Shown: positions 8,802-18,713 of the stretch, piece by piece
Layout: the number at the start of each line of letters is the position of its first letter
How positions within the stretch are numbered: position 1 is the stretch's first letter
Origin: Bacteroidetes bacterium endosymbiont of Geopemphigus sp.
Lineage (GTDB): Bacteria; Bacteroidota; Bacteroidia; Flavobacteriales; Blattabacteriaceae
NCBI RefSeq assembly: GCF_002904345.1
Contig: NZ_PEIH01000005.1
Location: forward strand, 116,449-180,448
Length of the DNA stretch: 64,000 nucleotides
Direction of reading: 5' to 3'
The notes under the pieces: model-generated
What the model was told of the DNA's origin: nothing
Databases searched by the model: none
What the model saw: only the letters and a program-made list of their open reading frames with translations
Program-made: the position numbers and the translations under genes

Positions 8802-10003
8802 ATTCTCCCTTGATTGATGAGAAAGGATTTTACGGCGATTTTGGTGGAGCTTTTGTACCTGAGATGCTATGGCCCAACATTGAGGAATTGCAAGAGTGTT
8901 ATCAGAGAATCATCGCTGAAAAAGATTTTCAGGCAGATTTTAAAATTCTGCTTAGAGATTATGTAGGACGCCCTACTCCCTTGTTCTTTTGTGAAAAACT
9001 CTCCCGAAAATATAATGCGAGAATCTATCTTAAACGCGAAGATCTTAATCATACGGGAGCGCATAAGATTAACAATACCATAGGACAAGCCTTAATGGCC
9101 AAAAGACTCGGAAAAAGAAAGATTATTGCCGAAACCGGCGCCGGTCAACACGGAGTAGCCACGGCAACGGTTTGCGCTTTGCTGGATCTGGAGTGCACCG
9201 TATTTATGGGAGCTTTCGATATGCAGAGGCAAAAACCAAATGTGGCACGCATGAAAATGTTAAACGCTAAAGTGATCCCGGTTATCAGCGGAAACAAAAC
9301 CCTTAAAGATGCTGTTAATGAGACCTTGCGCTATTGGATCAACCATCCCGAGACTTATTATTTGATCGGATCGGTGGTAGGACCGCATCCTTATCCAAAA
9401 ATGGTAGCGTATTTTCAATCGGTCATCAGTGAAGAGATTCGTAAGCAAGTCTTTAAAAAAGAGGGTCGCACAGCGCCCGATTACATTATCGCTTGTGTTG
9501 GTGGAGGAAGCAATGCCGCCGGGGCCTTTTATCACTTTTTGAAAGATCTTTCGGTACAACTCATCGCCGTAGAAGCAGCGGGTTTAGGAACACATACTGA
9601 CCAAACGGCTGCTACCACTGTCAAAGGTTCTAAAGGAGTACTTCATGGAAGCATGACATTAGTGATGCAAGATAAAGACGGACAAATTATAGAGCCTTAT
9701 TCGATATCGGCCGGTCTGGACTATCCAGGCATCGGACCGATGCACGCTCATTTGTTTCAAAACCGACGCGCTCAATTTTTAAACGTTACGGATAAAGAAG
9801 CTTTGCAGGCAACTTATGAACTCACTCAACTCGAAGGGATCATACCCGCGCTTGAGAGCGCACACGCGCTTGCGGCTTTAGCAAAGCTCTCTTTTAAAAA
9901 AGAGGAAGTAGTTGTAGTCAATCTCTCGGGAAGAGGAGACAAAGACATGGAAAGCTATATCAAAACCATCGATCAATTCTCCAAGGATGAAGGCTATAGA
10001 TAA
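8798..10003 (+). CDS. trpB: Tryptophan synthase beta chain
   Basis: PLP enzyme joining indole and serine, in complex with TrpA. The 401 residues include [15 protein letters not shown], the PLP lysine in HTGAHKINN (about residue 91), [18 protein letters not shown], the phosphate-binding [30 protein letters not shown] and the C-terminal LSGRGDKDM. It is the TrpB1 type that partners TrpA, and the length is normal. ATGA overlap with trpF and a 17-base overlap with trpA give tight coupling, consistent with equal production of the alpha and beta chains. Confidence 0.97.
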   Translation: MNSPLIDEKGFYGDFGGAFVPEMLWPNIEELQECYQRIIAEKDFQADFKILLRDYVGRPTPLFFCEKLSRKYNARIYLKREDLNHTGAHKINNTIGQALMAKRLGKRKIIAETGAGQHGVATATVCALLDLECTVFMGAFDMQRQKPNVARMKMLNAKVIPVISGNKTLKDAVNETLRYWINHPETYYLIGSVVGPHPYPKMVAYFQSVISEEIRKQVFKKEGRTAPDYIIACVGGGSNAAGAFYHFLKDLSVQLIAVEAAGLGTHTDQTAATTVKGSKGVLHGSMTLVMQDKDGQIIEPYSISAGLDYPGIGPMHAHLFQNRRAQFLNVTDKEALQATYELTQLEGIIPALESAHALAALAKLSFKKEEVVVVNLSGRGDKDMESYIKTIDQFSKDEGYR

Positions 10004-10751
10004 ACTCTTTAAAGAAAAGAAAGATATTCTCAGTATCTATTTCACTGCGGGTTACCCAACACTAGAGAGCACGCAGGAGATTATAAAAACTCTGGAAAAA
10101 AACCGCACGGATCTTATAGAAGTAGGATTGCCTTACTCAGATCCCATAGCCGACGGTCCTGTCATTCAAAAAAGCAGTCAAAAAGCCCTGGAAAATAGCA
10201 TGTGTATTTCTTTATTGTTTTCACAGCTTAAAGCCATTAAAAAGGAAATACACGTACCGTTGATCCTTATGGGCTATTACAATCAATTCTTAAGATTCGG
10301 TGAAGAAGCCTTCTTAAAGAAATGCAAAGAAGTGGGACTCTCAGGCATCATCCTTGCAGATCTTCCCGCGGAGATCTATCAGGATAAATACCGAGGTTTA
10401 TTTGAAAAATATGAACTTGCCTTCATTTTCTTGGTAACTCCAAAGAGTTCCGATGCACGGATTCTCAAGCTGAGCAAGCTGAGTAAAGTTTTTTTATATG
10501 TGATTTCGTCCACGGCCACTACGGGAGTTAAAGATCGTTTTGAAAAAGAACAACTGGATTTTTTTAAACGCATTCAAAAGTTAAATCTAAAAATTCCCAC
10601 TCTCATAGGATTTGGTATCTCCAACAGAGATTCATTTTCTATGGCTTGTCAGTATGCTCAAGGCGGAATTATCGGAAGCGCTTTTATTAATGCTCTAAAT
10701 GAAAAGGACATAAAAGGAAGTGTTCAGAACTTTATAGAATCTATCGTGTGA
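9987..10751 (+). CDS. trpA: Tryptophan synthase alpha chain
   Basis: Cleaves indole-3-glycerol phosphate to indole and glyceraldehyde 3-phosphate and channels indole to TrpB. The 254-residue TIM barrel shows [13 protein letters not shown], the catalytic Glu in [19 protein letters not shown] with the catalytic Asp at the SDP segment, [20 protein letters not shown] and [10 protein letters not shown] phosphate contacts. The length is slightly shorter than E. coli TrpA (268). This is the last gene of the operon; downstream sequence is degraded and no clear terminator was seen. Confidence 0.96.
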   Translation: MKAIDKLFKEKKDILSIYFTAGYPTLESTQEIIKTLEKNRTDLIEVGLPYSDPIADGPVIQKSSQKALENSMCISLLFSQLKAIKKEIHVPLILMGYYNQFLRFGEEAFLKKCKEVGLSGIILADLPAEIYQDKYRGLFEKYELAFIFLVTPKSSDARILKLSKLSKVFLYVISSTATTGVKDRFEKEQLDFFKRIQKLNLKIPTLIGFGISNRDSFSMACQYAQGGIIGSAFINALNEKDIKGSVQNFIESIV

Positions 10752-12553
10752 TATTCCTTTATAAATAATGCGTCTTGATACTTCGTTATATTTGAGCTGA
10801 CAAGAAATGAACCGCTTTACGGGGTGTGGGGAACTGCAGTCAAAGTTAAACTCGACATAAACTCGGATAGAATGAATGATGCCACCTACAACCTTCATGC
10901 TCTGCAGAGCTTTCCTCCTAGAGGAATCGAATTTTATTTTAGACGCGCGAGTTGCTAAGTTTTAAAAAAAGCTTAATTTAAAATTTCACTCCCAAAATTT
11001 AATTTTTTTCTAGCAAAAAAATGATAAATACCCTTTTCGTCGGTATCTTTGAAAGATAAGTAAATTTTGTTGAAACAAATTCAAAATGATAATTTAAATG
11101 AACTTTTTATATCATAGTATATAACATCAGAAAAAGTTTTCTCTTTATTAAGAGTTATGATAATATAATATAAAAAGTATCCGCAGTCTATATTGATTTT
11201 GCTTACATATCAAATATGATATTACTTAAATTACTCCAGTGAAGTTTAGCGCTTACAAAGCTCAAAAAATCATGACTTATCATGAAAAAACATGAATCTT
11301 TTTAGAAATATGCAATGTAAAAACGATGAAAGGATTACTTTTTAAGTTAGGTAAGCGATTTAAAAACGTCAAGAAGCGCACGCTCACTTATAGGCGTTCT
11401 TATCAAGAAGAACCCCCATTTGATCCTGAATAAGCTTTCCTGTTTTCTTAAAGAGCAGATCATCTTGTAGTTTGGAACTGGCTTTAAGATGCTTGTTATA
11501 TCTAATTGTGTTTCACAATACAAAAATCTTTTTTTTATTTCTGTTTTTAATAGAAAATGTTCATTCTCATATTAAAAATCGTTTTAATCAAACCCTCAGG
11601 GTAAAAAATAGGGAATTTATTTTTTAAATACCCTAAAAAAGTCAACATACTTCTGATGAAATAATTAGGTTACATCCAAGTAAAAGAGATCCGCTTTTTG
11701 CTCTGTTATCTCCTGGATTTTTTTGATCATTCTCTTAAAATTATTTCTGTTATAATTCATTAAGACAAAGGACATATTTTACATCATATGGGTATATGTA
11801 AGATTAAAATCATTGTATTTAATTAACCGATTATAAAATTCAAATAACCATAAATAATAAAAAAGACTCACTTAAAGTTCTTAAGAAACATCAAAATTAG
11901 ATTATTCTTTTTTAAAGAAAAAGTCTATAAGAGTTGTGGCTATATTTATTACTCAAAGCATAATGTTAACCTTGTCGTTAAGCGTATTTTCAGATCCTGA
12001 TCATCATGATTTAATTCCGGATATAACTTTATCCGAAGCTTTCATTGTATTTAACTCTTTGTCCATATTGCTCTCTATTTTTTCATCAATCAATTCAAGA
12101 AAGGCCGGTTGTGTTTTTTCATAAAAATTGATTTACTGAGCTTTTCTTAATTTTTTTAATGACTTCCAAAAGATCTTAAAGAGAGTTTTCTCAATTAAGT
12201 TTCTTCCGTTTTGAACCCTACTTTTGTTTTTTTTTTTTTTTGATAGTCTTGTATTTAAGGATTAGAAAATAAATAAAATCTTCCCTCTTAAGGCAGAGGT
12301 AACGCTCTTTATAGATAAGCGGTAAGCGCATTTTAAGTTTTGGTGAGCGCTTTTATAATGAATTTCCTCAAAATCCAGACCCCGCATCTTTTTAAAACTT
12401 CTTTCTGTAAATGCAAGAGACTCTTTTCGGTAAGCCATGATTAACTACTTAATCAACTTCTTTTCCAGATTCCGGAGTGTATTTTTTATAATCGAAGAAA
12501 GCTAAAAAGAAGAGAATGGATAATTGATATACAATATATTAAAAAATATTGTG
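10752..12553. other. Degraded or non-coding stretch after trpA
   Basis: About 1.8 kb of AT-rich sequence between trpA and tRNA-Lys with no frame I can tie to a known protein. Short frames exist (for example 36 basic codons at 11326-11433 and 62 hydrophobic codons at 11936-12124) but show no recognisable family or neighbours. A run of 15 T lies at 12227-12241. Best read as eroded former genes; no stable RNA was recognised. Confidence 0.6.
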
Positions 12554-12626
12554 TGACCTGGCTGGGGCTCGAACCCAGGACCCTTACATTAAAAGTGTAA
12601 TGCTCTACCAACTGAGCTACCAGGTC
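12554..12626 (-). tRNA. trnK: tRNA-Lys (anticodon UUU)
   Basis: A full cloverleaf reads on the minus strand. The seven-pair acceptor is GACCTGG with CCAGGTC, the D arm is GCTC/GAGC, the anticodon stem TTACA/TGTAA encloses loop CTTTTAA giving anticodon TTT, and the T arm is CTGGG-TTCGAGC-CCCAG. The discriminator is A and total length 73. The 3' CCA is not encoded, so it must be added after transcription. Confidence 0.97.
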
Positions 12627-12731
12627 TTTTCCACCATACGCTGGCAAATATACAATCATTTTTTTGTTTGGCAAATCTTCTTCTTAGAAATCAAAAAAAA
12701 TTCTTTATTTTAGCTACTTTAGAGAAGGATT

Positions 12732-13256
12732 TTGCGAGTCATTTTGATAGGATATATGGGTAGTGGAAAAACTACCACAGGTAGGCTCCTCGCCTTATAT
12801 TCAAAAGTAAAATTTTATGACCTGGACGAGTATATAAGTATTCGAGAGCAACAAAGCGTTCAAGATATTTTCTTAACAGAGGGTGAAGATTATTTTAGAA
12901 AAGCAGAAGCTTGTTCTTTACGGTCCCTTTTGAAATTAGAAAAAGGATATGTCATTTCTGCCGGAGGCGGAACGCCTTGTTATAAGGATAATCTTTCATT
13001 GATGAAGCGTTTAGCGCGGACAGTTTATTTACGATTGTCACCTGAATTAATTTTTCAAAGGCTTCGAACTCAAAAAAGCAAGCGTCCGCTTATTGCCGAT
13101 TTATCAGATAAGGAACTTCATGGGTTTATTTTTCAAAACCTGGCTCAGCGAATGAGTTTTTATGAACAAGCGCATTATAAAGTGGATGTGATTGATAAAC
13201 TGCCTTCAGAAATCGCCCGTTGTATTCAACAACAACTATTACAATCCGTTTCTTAA
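12732..13256 (+). CDS. aroK: Shikimate kinase
   Basis: Phosphorylates shikimate on the route to chorismate, the precursor used by TrpE upstream. The 174 residues show the P-loop IGYMGSGKTTTG (about 6-17), the shikimate-binding FYDLDEYI, ISAGGGTP and the lid segment KRPLI. A TTG start at 12732 is chosen because the P-loop begins only six residues in, and no ATG upstream would be in frame without disturbing the tRNA region. It is followed after 15 bases by tilS, so an aroK-tilS-dsbD unit is likely. Confidence 0.94.
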   Translation: MRVILIGYMGSGKTTTGRLLALYSKVKFYDLDEYISIREQQSVQDIFLTEGEDYFRKAEACSLRSLLKLEKGYVISAGGGTPCYKDNLSLMKRLARTVYLRLSPELIFQRLRTQKSKRPLIADLSDKELHGFIFQNLAQRMSFYEQAHYKVDVIDKLPSEIARCIQQQLLQSVS

Positions 13257-13271
13257 AGAAAGCACTCGTTT

Positions 13272-14585
13272 ATGAAGATCAAGCCATCTTTTTTTTTAGA
13301 TCATTTAAACGAAATTCTTCCCTCACATACTAAGCATGTGCTAGTAGCTGTAAGTGGTGGAATGGATAGCATGGTCTTGTTAGATCTTTTACAACGCACT
13401 TCGCTTTCATTAAGTGTAGCGCATGTAAATTTTCAATTACGCGCCGATGAAGCAGATGCTGATGAAGTTTTTGTTCAAAACTTTTGTAGCTATCAAAAAA
13501 TTCCTTTTTATAGCCGACACTTTGATACTCTAAATTATGTGAAAATTCATAAATGTTCTATACAAATGGGCGCGCGCGCCTTGCGTTATAAATGGTTTGC
13601 TGATCTCTTAGAGGAACTAAAACTCGATTACATCGCTTTAGGTCATCACCTGGATGATACCTTAGAAACTTTTTTTATTAATTGGATACGCGGTACAGGT
13701 TTGAAAGGTCTGCTGGGTATCCCCACCTATACAAAGTCTTTTTTTCGACCTTTGTTACCATTTACGCGAGGGCAACTTTTTGAATATGCGCAAAGTCGTA
13801 ATCTTCAATGGCGTGAAGATCCTAGTAATCGAGAAGATAAATATTTGCGAAATGTCATACGACATCGTATAGTCCCCCTACTCTCTGATCTTTCACCTGA
13901 TCTTTATAAAAATTTTTCAACTATTCTGCTGAACTTAAACGATGACTATGCTCTTTCCGAGCAAGCGGTTCAAAGTGCCCTGAAAGAATTGACCCTAAGT
14001 AAAAAGAAAACATCTTTTCAATTGGAAATTGATTTGTTTAAACTTAGGAAGTTAAATCCCTTAAAGCCTTATCTTTTTCGATTATTTTCACCTTATGGAT
14101 TTACTAACTGGCATGATCTTAAGAGACTTTTGTATGCGCAATCTGGCAAGCAACTTTTTTCACACTCTTATCGAATAGTTAATGATCGAAACCGCTGGTT
14201 GCTCATTCAGAGAAGGTTTGATAAGAAAAGAACATATGAAATACATGCTCCTAAAATCATCAAAGAGCCTTTACCCTTGTCTTTTACGATAAGCAGCTTC
14301 AGATATAAAACGGCTCTTATTTCTATAGATTTCGAAAAGATTCTTTTTCCGCTTCAGTTGAGAACCTGGCGTCCAGGGGACTATTTTTATCCTTTGGGGA
14401 TGCAGCAAAAAAAAAAACTCAGCAAATTTTTTAAAGATGAGAAATTCAGCTTGCTTAAAAAAGAAAACACCTGGTTGTTGGTCAATGCAGACGGAGCTAT
14501 TATCTGGATTGTCAATCACAGGCTTGACGATCGCTTTAAAATCAGATCTACAACTCACGATATATTAAATATAAACCCGCTATAA
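13272..14585 (+). CDS. tilS: tRNA(Ile)-lysidine synthase
   Basis: Converts the wobble C of the CAU-anticodon tRNA-Ile to lysidine, which is needed to read AUA. The 437-residue protein has the PP-loop ATPase motif AVSGGMDSMVLLDLL (about residues 25-39), HVNFQLRADEADADE, ALGHHLDDTLETFFINWIRG, and WREDPSN-RN-VIRHRIVPLL blocks of the catalytic domain. The C-terminal part contains RTWRPGDYFYPLGM and KLSKFFKDEKF, typical of the TilS C-terminal domain. Length matches long-form TilS. The last base of its TAA is the first base of the dsbD ATG (TAATG). Confidence 0.95.
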   Translation: MKIKPSFFLDHLNEILPSHTKHVLVAVSGGMDSMVLLDLLQRTSLSLSVAHVNFQLRADEADADEVFVQNFCSYQKIPFYSRHFDTLNYVKIHKCSIQMGARALRYKWFADLLEELKLDYIALGHHLDDTLETFFINWIRGTGLKGLLGIPTYTKSFFRPLLPFTRGQLFEYAQSRNLQWREDPSNREDKYLRNVIRHRIVPLLSDLSPDLYKNFSTILLNLNDDYALSEQAVQSALKELTLSKKKTSFQLEIDLFKLRKLNPLKPYLFRLFSPYGFTNWHDLKRLLYAQSGKQLFSHSYRIVNDRNRWLLIQRRFDKKRTYEIHAPKIIKEPLPLSFTISSFRYKTALISIDFEKILFPLQLRTWRPGDYFYPLGMQQKKKLSKFFKDEKFSLLKKENTWLLVNADGAIIWIVNHRLDDRFKIRSTTHDILNINPL

Positions 14586-16549
14586 TGTTTAAATTATACA
14601 CAATTTTTTTTATACTCGTGTATTTCTCGAGTTTAACGGCACAAATTTTTTATCCGGTTCAATGGACCTCTGGGCAGAAAAAAATCTCCAATGATGAATA
14701 TGAATTTTTGGTGAAAGCTCGTATAGAAAAAGACTGGCACATTTATTCCACACACATGAAAACCAGAGATATAGGAATTCCGGTTTCAGTAAATTTTAGA
14801 GAGGATAAAACATGTTACGAAAAAATCGGATCGCTACAAGAAATAGGCCAGTTAAAGCAAGAAGATATGAACGGATTAGGTGGTCGTTCTCAATTTTTTA
14901 ACGATAAGGTTCTTTATAAACAACGTGTTCGTTCGCTTTCTTCAGAGCTCTTTGAAATAAAGGTTTTATTAGAATTTCAGGCATGTAGTTCTGTCAACTG
15001 CCTTGCTCCAGATAAGCGGGAATTTACTTTTTATATCAATGGAACACAAAAGGCATTAAAGGAGCCTATTTCAAATGCTACAGAAAGAAAAAATGAAACC
15101 TCAGCTTCTGAGCAGAAAGAGCAAAAAGCCCGCTTATGGATTAATATTATTTTTTTAGGTTTTTTGGGCGGCTTAGCCGCTGTATTTATGCCCTGTGTTT
15201 TCCCTATGATTCCACTAACAGTAGGTTTTTTTAGCAACCAAAGTCACATTAGCTCTGAGAGCGTTAAGAAAGCTCTGTTGTACGGGATTTCCATTGTGGT
15301 GATTTACGTCTTTTTGGGTGTCTTTATGAGTTTTATTTTCGGCGTATCGGCACTTAACGAGCTCTCTACCAATCCATGGATTAATTTATTACTTTTCGCG
15401 TTATTTCTTTTATTTGCGCTTTCTTTTTTTGGTCTTTTTGAAATTACCCTCCCTGGCTCCTGGGCCAATGCAGCGGATAAAAAAGCTAACAGAGGAGGAC
15501 TCTCAGGACTTTTCTTTATGGCCTTTGTTTTGGTACTCGTCTCGTTCTCCTGCACCGCACCTATTATAGGTACACTTTTAGTGGAAGCAGCTACGCAAGG
15601 CTCGCTTCTAACTCCCGTTATGGGCATGCTTGGTTTTTCTTTAGGTTTATCTTTTCCCTTTGTGTTATTTGCTATTTTTCCAAGTGGTCTGAAAGCTTTA
15701 CCTCGCTCAGGAAAATGGTTGCAGACATTGAAAATCACCTTTGCATTCGTTGAGTTGGCTTTAGCTATGAAGTTTCTATCTAATGCAGATTTGGTATGGC
15801 AAGGCCACGTTATAGAACGTGAAATCTTTTTGGTTTTTTGGATCGTTATCTTTTTACTTTTGGGATTATATCTTCTGGGAATTTTTCGTCTTTCTTCATA
15901 TGATTCCAGAAACCTTGTAGGTTTTCCAGCGCTTTTTATATCGATTTTTTCATTGAGTTTTTCATTGTATATGCTCCCGGGACTTTTCGGGGCGCCTTTA
16001 CAACTGTTGAGCGGATTTATTCCTCCACGCACTTACAGCGAACATTATAATAATACCGCTTCGGTTTCTTCAACTCCCTTTCCTTCGGACGCCCAAAAAG
16101 GTCCTCATAATATTCCTGTATTTCACGATTATGATAAAGGCCGTAGCTATGCTATGGCGAAATTAAAGCCTATCCTGCTTGATTTTACAGGATACGCTTG
16201 CGCTAACTGCCGAAAAATTGAAGAGCGCGTATGGGCGGATCCACACGTTAAACATCTTTTATCAGAAGAGCTTGTTGTTATCTCATTATATGTAGATGAT
16301 AGAAAAGAATTGCCTATCGCTGAGCGTTATTTTTCAAATTATTTGAACAAGAAGATAAGCACTTATGGCCAAAAATGGACGGATTTTCAGGTAAAGCATT
16401 TTAAAGCGAACGCACAACCTTACTGTATCATAATAGATTACGAAAAACAGAAAATGATGGATCCTATCGGGGTAGAATACGATATGGATAAATATATCAA
16501 ATGGTTGGAATCTGGTATTCAGTATTTTTCTTCGTGCAATCCTTCTTAA
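14585..16549 (+). CDS. dsbD: DsbD-type thiol:disulfide reductant transporter
   Basis: Moves reducing power from cytosolic thioredoxin to periplasmic thiols. The 654 residues have a signal peptide (about 1-20), an N-terminal periplasmic DsbD-alpha-like domain with ACSSVNCLAPD (about 25-165), and a DsbD transmembrane core of about eight helices (about 185-480). The core holds the paired Cys motifs AVFMPCVFPMIPL and VSFSCTAPIIG. A C-terminal thioredoxin-like domain carries CANC at residues 539-542. All three domains look intact. Overlapping tilS by one base, it closes the aroK-tilS-dsbD unit. Contrast the broken dsbB-like gene near 35.5 kb. Confidence 0.93.
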   Translation: MFKLYTIFFILVYFSSLTAQIFYPVQWTSGQKKISNDEYEFLVKARIEKDWHIYSTHMKTRDIGIPVSVNFREDKTCYEKIGSLQEIGQLKQEDMNGLGGRSQFFNDKVLYKQRVRSLSSELFEIKVLLEFQACSSVNCLAPDKREFTFYINGTQKALKEPISNATERKNETSASEQKEQKARLWINIIFLGFLGGLAAVFMPCVFPMIPLTVGFFSNQSHISSESVKKALLYGISIVVIYVFLGVFMSFIFGVSALNELSTNPWINLLLFALFLLFALSFFGLFEITLPGSWANAADKKANRGGLSGLFFMAFVLVLVSFSCTAPIIGTLLVEAATQGSLLTPVMGMLGFSLGLSFPFVLFAIFPSGLKALPRSGKWLQTLKITFAFVELALAMKFLSNADLVWQGHVIEREIFLVFWIVIFLLLGLYLLGIFRLSSYDSRNLVGFPALFISIFSLSFSLYMLPGLFGAPLQLLSGFIPPRTYSEHYNNTASVSSTPFPSDAQKGPHNIPVFHDYDKGRSYAMAKLKPILLDFTGYACANCRKIEERVWADPHVKHLLSEELVVISLYVDDRKELPIAERYFSNYLNKKISTYGQKWTDFQVKHFKANAQPYCIIIDYEKQKMMDPIGVEYDMDKYIKWLESGIQYFSSCNPS

Positions 16550-16585
16550 AAAAGAATCTTTATTATTTTCTTAAGGCAAAATCTA

Positions 16586-16593
16586 TACATTTG
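16586..16593 (+). promoter_or_regulatory. Candidate -7 box for serC
   Basis: TACATTTG matches the Bacteroidetes TAnnTTTG -7 element, about 46 bases before the serC ATG. A weak -33 candidate (TTTTC) lies about 18 bases upstream. Confidence 0.45.
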
Positions 16594-16638
16594 TTGCAGT
16601 AGTGTATGTTTTGAGATTTTATTACACTTGTATCCCTT

Positions 16639-17712
16639 ATGAAAAAGCATAATTTTAGCGCAGGTCCTTGTGTATTACCTCGTGAGGTAATTGAATCTTC
16701 TGCTCATGCGCTTCTTGATTTCAATAACTCCGGTCTTTCCTTAATAGAAATTTCTCATCGAAGCAAAGATTTTGTCGAAGTAATGGAGCGTGCAAGGTCA
16801 TTAGTTAAAAAAATCATGAAAATTAATGATACTTACGAAGTTCTTTTTTTGCAGGGTGGGGCCAGCTTACAATTTGTGATGGTACCCAACAATCTTCTTT
16901 CCAAGAAAAGCGGCTGGGCAGCCTATTTAGACACAGGCACATGGGCATCAAATGCCATAAAGGAAGCTCAGCGTTTTGGGAAGGTGCAAATAGTGGCTTC
17001 CTCCAGAGACAAAAATTACACTTATATTCCAAAATCGTTTTCTTCTTTAAAAGAAGCAGATTATTTTCATTGCACTTCAAATAACACCATTTACGGAACC
17101 CAGATGAAGGTTTTTCCAAAGCTTAATCTGCCTTTAGTTTGCGATATGTCTTCCGATATTTTCAGTCGAAATATAAATTTTTCCGACTTTGATTTGATCT
17201 ATGCCGGCGCGCAAAAAAATATGGGTCCGGCCGGTACTACTCTTGTAGTTGTAAAAAAAGAATTGTTAGGAAAAACAGAACGTAATATCCCGAACTATCT
17301 GAATTATCAGTTGCATATCGATAAAAAAAGCATGTTGAATACACCTTCGGTTTTCGCTGTATATACTTCGATGCTTACCCTTGAATGGATTGAAAATAAG
17401 GGAGGATTATCAGTGATCAAGCAGCTTAATGAGGAAAAAGCCCAAATTCTTTACGAGGAAATCGATCGAAATCCCCTTCTTCAAGGTGTTGTTTCTTTAG
17501 AAGATCGATCGAATATGAATGCTACTTTCATACTGCGCAGACCCGAGCTCTCTTGTGATTTTGATCAGATATGGCAGGAAGCTGGTATTGTAGGCCTTAA
17601 AGGCCATCGCTCTGTAGGTGGTTACCGTGCCAGTATGTACAATGCGCTCTCTATAGAAAGTGTGAGGACCCTGACCGAAACCATGAAGGAGTTTGCGCGC
17701 CGATTCACTTAA
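16639..17712 (+). CDS. serC: Phosphoserine aminotransferase
   Basis: PLP transaminase of serine (and pyridoxine) synthesis, making phosphoserine from 3-phosphohydroxypyruvate. The 357 residues begin MKKHNFSAGPCVLP; the PLP lysine is in YAGAQKNMGPAG near residue 195, with HRSKDF, QGGASLQF, STNN-type HCTSNNTIYG and GHRSVGGYRASMYNAL substrate blocks. The length is normal. It is followed after 35 bases by serA, the usual Bacteroidetes order; the spacer carries a short tandem repeat. The frame is intact. Confidence 0.96.
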   Translation: MKKHNFSAGPCVLPREVIESSAHALLDFNNSGLSLIEISHRSKDFVEVMERARSLVKKIMKINDTYEVLFLQGGASLQFVMVPNNLLSKKSGWAAYLDTGTWASNAIKEAQRFGKVQIVASSRDKNYTYIPKSFSSLKEADYFHCTSNNTIYGTQMKVFPKLNLPLVCDMSSDIFSRNINFSDFDLIYAGAQKNMGPAGTTLVVVKKELLGKTERNIPNYLNYQLHIDKKSMLNTPSVFAVYTSMLTLEWIENKGGLSVIKQLNEEKAQILYEEIDRNPLLQGVVSLEDRSNMNATFILRRPELSCDFDQIWQEAGIVGLKGHRSVGGYRASMYNALSIESVRTLTETMKEFARRFT

Positions 17713-17731
17713 ACTTTAAACTTTAAACTTT
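17711..17731 (+). repeat. Three tandem AAACTTT heptamers between serC and serA
   Basis: Three exact 7-bp units begin inside the serC stop codon (TAA at 17710-17712) and fill most of the serC-serA spacer. A slippage-prone microsatellite; unit number would change spacer length but no coding sequence. Confidence 0.9.
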
Positions 17732-17747
17732 AAAAATTAAAAAACAG

Positions 17748-18704
17748 TTGATAAAAATCCTAGCTAATGATGGTCTTTCTCCTAAAGGAGCTAATCTCCT
17801 AAAAAAAGCTTCTTTTGAACTTTTTCAGGATAATATTTCACAAAATGAACTGTCTGAGTTCATTAACCGTCAGCAGATTGAGGTATTATTAGTTCGCAGC
17901 ACCACCAAAGTGCAAGCTGCGTTAATAGATGCTTGCCTTTCTTTAAAGCTCATCGGTCGTGGAGGTGTTGGTATGGATAATATCGATGTGGAATATGTTC
18001 AAAAAAAAGGAATTAAGGTAATCAATACCCCTAATGCTTCCTCACATTCGGTGGCTGAGCTGGTCTTTGCCCATATTATGAGTATGGCGCGCTATCTTCA
18101 CGACTCTAATCGAAGCATGCCCTTGCAGGGCGATACGCATTTTGAGGCTTTGAAGAAGGTTTATTCAAGCGGTTGCGAGCTTAGGGGCAAAACGCTAGGA
18201 GTATTAGGAGCAGGTCGTATAGGATTGGAGGTGATCAAAGTTGCCTTAGCTCTTGGAATGAAAGTCAAAGTTTTTGACATGATTCCGGAAGATCGACAAG
18301 TAACAATTGATTTTTTTGACGGACGGAAAATTTCCTTTAATGTACCTGTAGTTTCTAAAGAAGAAGTCCTGAAATCTTCGGATTTTATAACTTTACATGT
18401 ACCTAGACAAAAGAATATGATCCTGGGTAAGGAGGAGTTTAAGATGATGAAAAAAGGTTCGGGAATTGTCAATACTTCCAGAGGAGGACTGATCGATGAA
18501 AAGTCTTTGCTAACAGCTTTGAACAGACGAAAGATCGCTTATGCCGCTTTTGATGTTTATAATGAAGAGCCTAAACCTTCAGTAGAGTTACTCATGCATC
18601 CGGCCGTATCACTAAGCCCTCATATAGGTGGATCTACAAGAGAATCTCAAGAGCGTATCGGTCTGGAATTAGCTGAACAAATCATTTCCTTTTATCGTAA
18701 ATAA
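17748..18704 (+). CDS. serA: D-3-phosphoglycerate dehydrogenase, short form
   Basis: Oxidises 3-phosphoglycerate to phosphohydroxypyruvate, the first step of serine synthesis. The 318 residues hold the D-2-hydroxyacid dehydrogenase fold: GRGGVGMDNIDVEY with the catalytic Arg region, the NAD-binding GVLGAGRIGLEV, NTSRGGLIDE, and the catalytic His in LSPHIGGSTRESQ. There is no C-terminal ACT domain, so serine feedback through that domain is not expected; short forms like this are common in Bacteroidetes. The TTG at 17748 is chosen because the family start IKILANDGLS follows directly and no ATG is nearby. Confidence 0.94.
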   Translation: MIKILANDGLSPKGANLLKKASFELFQDNISQNELSEFINRQQIEVLLVRSTTKVQAALIDACLSLKLIGRGGVGMDNIDVEYVQKKGIKVINTPNASSHSVAELVFAHIMSMARYLHDSNRSMPLQGDTHFEALKKVYSSGCELRGKTLGVLGAGRIGLEVIKVALALGMKVKVFDMIPEDRQVTIDFFDGRKISFNVPVVSKEEVLKSSDFITLHVPRQKNMILGKEEFKMMKKGSGIVNTSRGGLIDEKSLLTALNRRKIAYAAFDVYNEEPKPSVELLMHPAVSLSPHIGGSTRESQERIGLELAEQIISFYRK

Positions 18705-18713
18705 GGCTCTTTC

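Noticed and set aside
12486-12674. A 62-codon minus-strand frame
   Set aside because: It reads through tRNA-Lys; its protein text is the translation of a tRNA gene.
15304-16032. A 242-codon minus-strand frame inside dsbD
   Set aside because: It lies wholly within dsbD on the opposite strand and is a lysine/proline-rich shadow with no family likeness.
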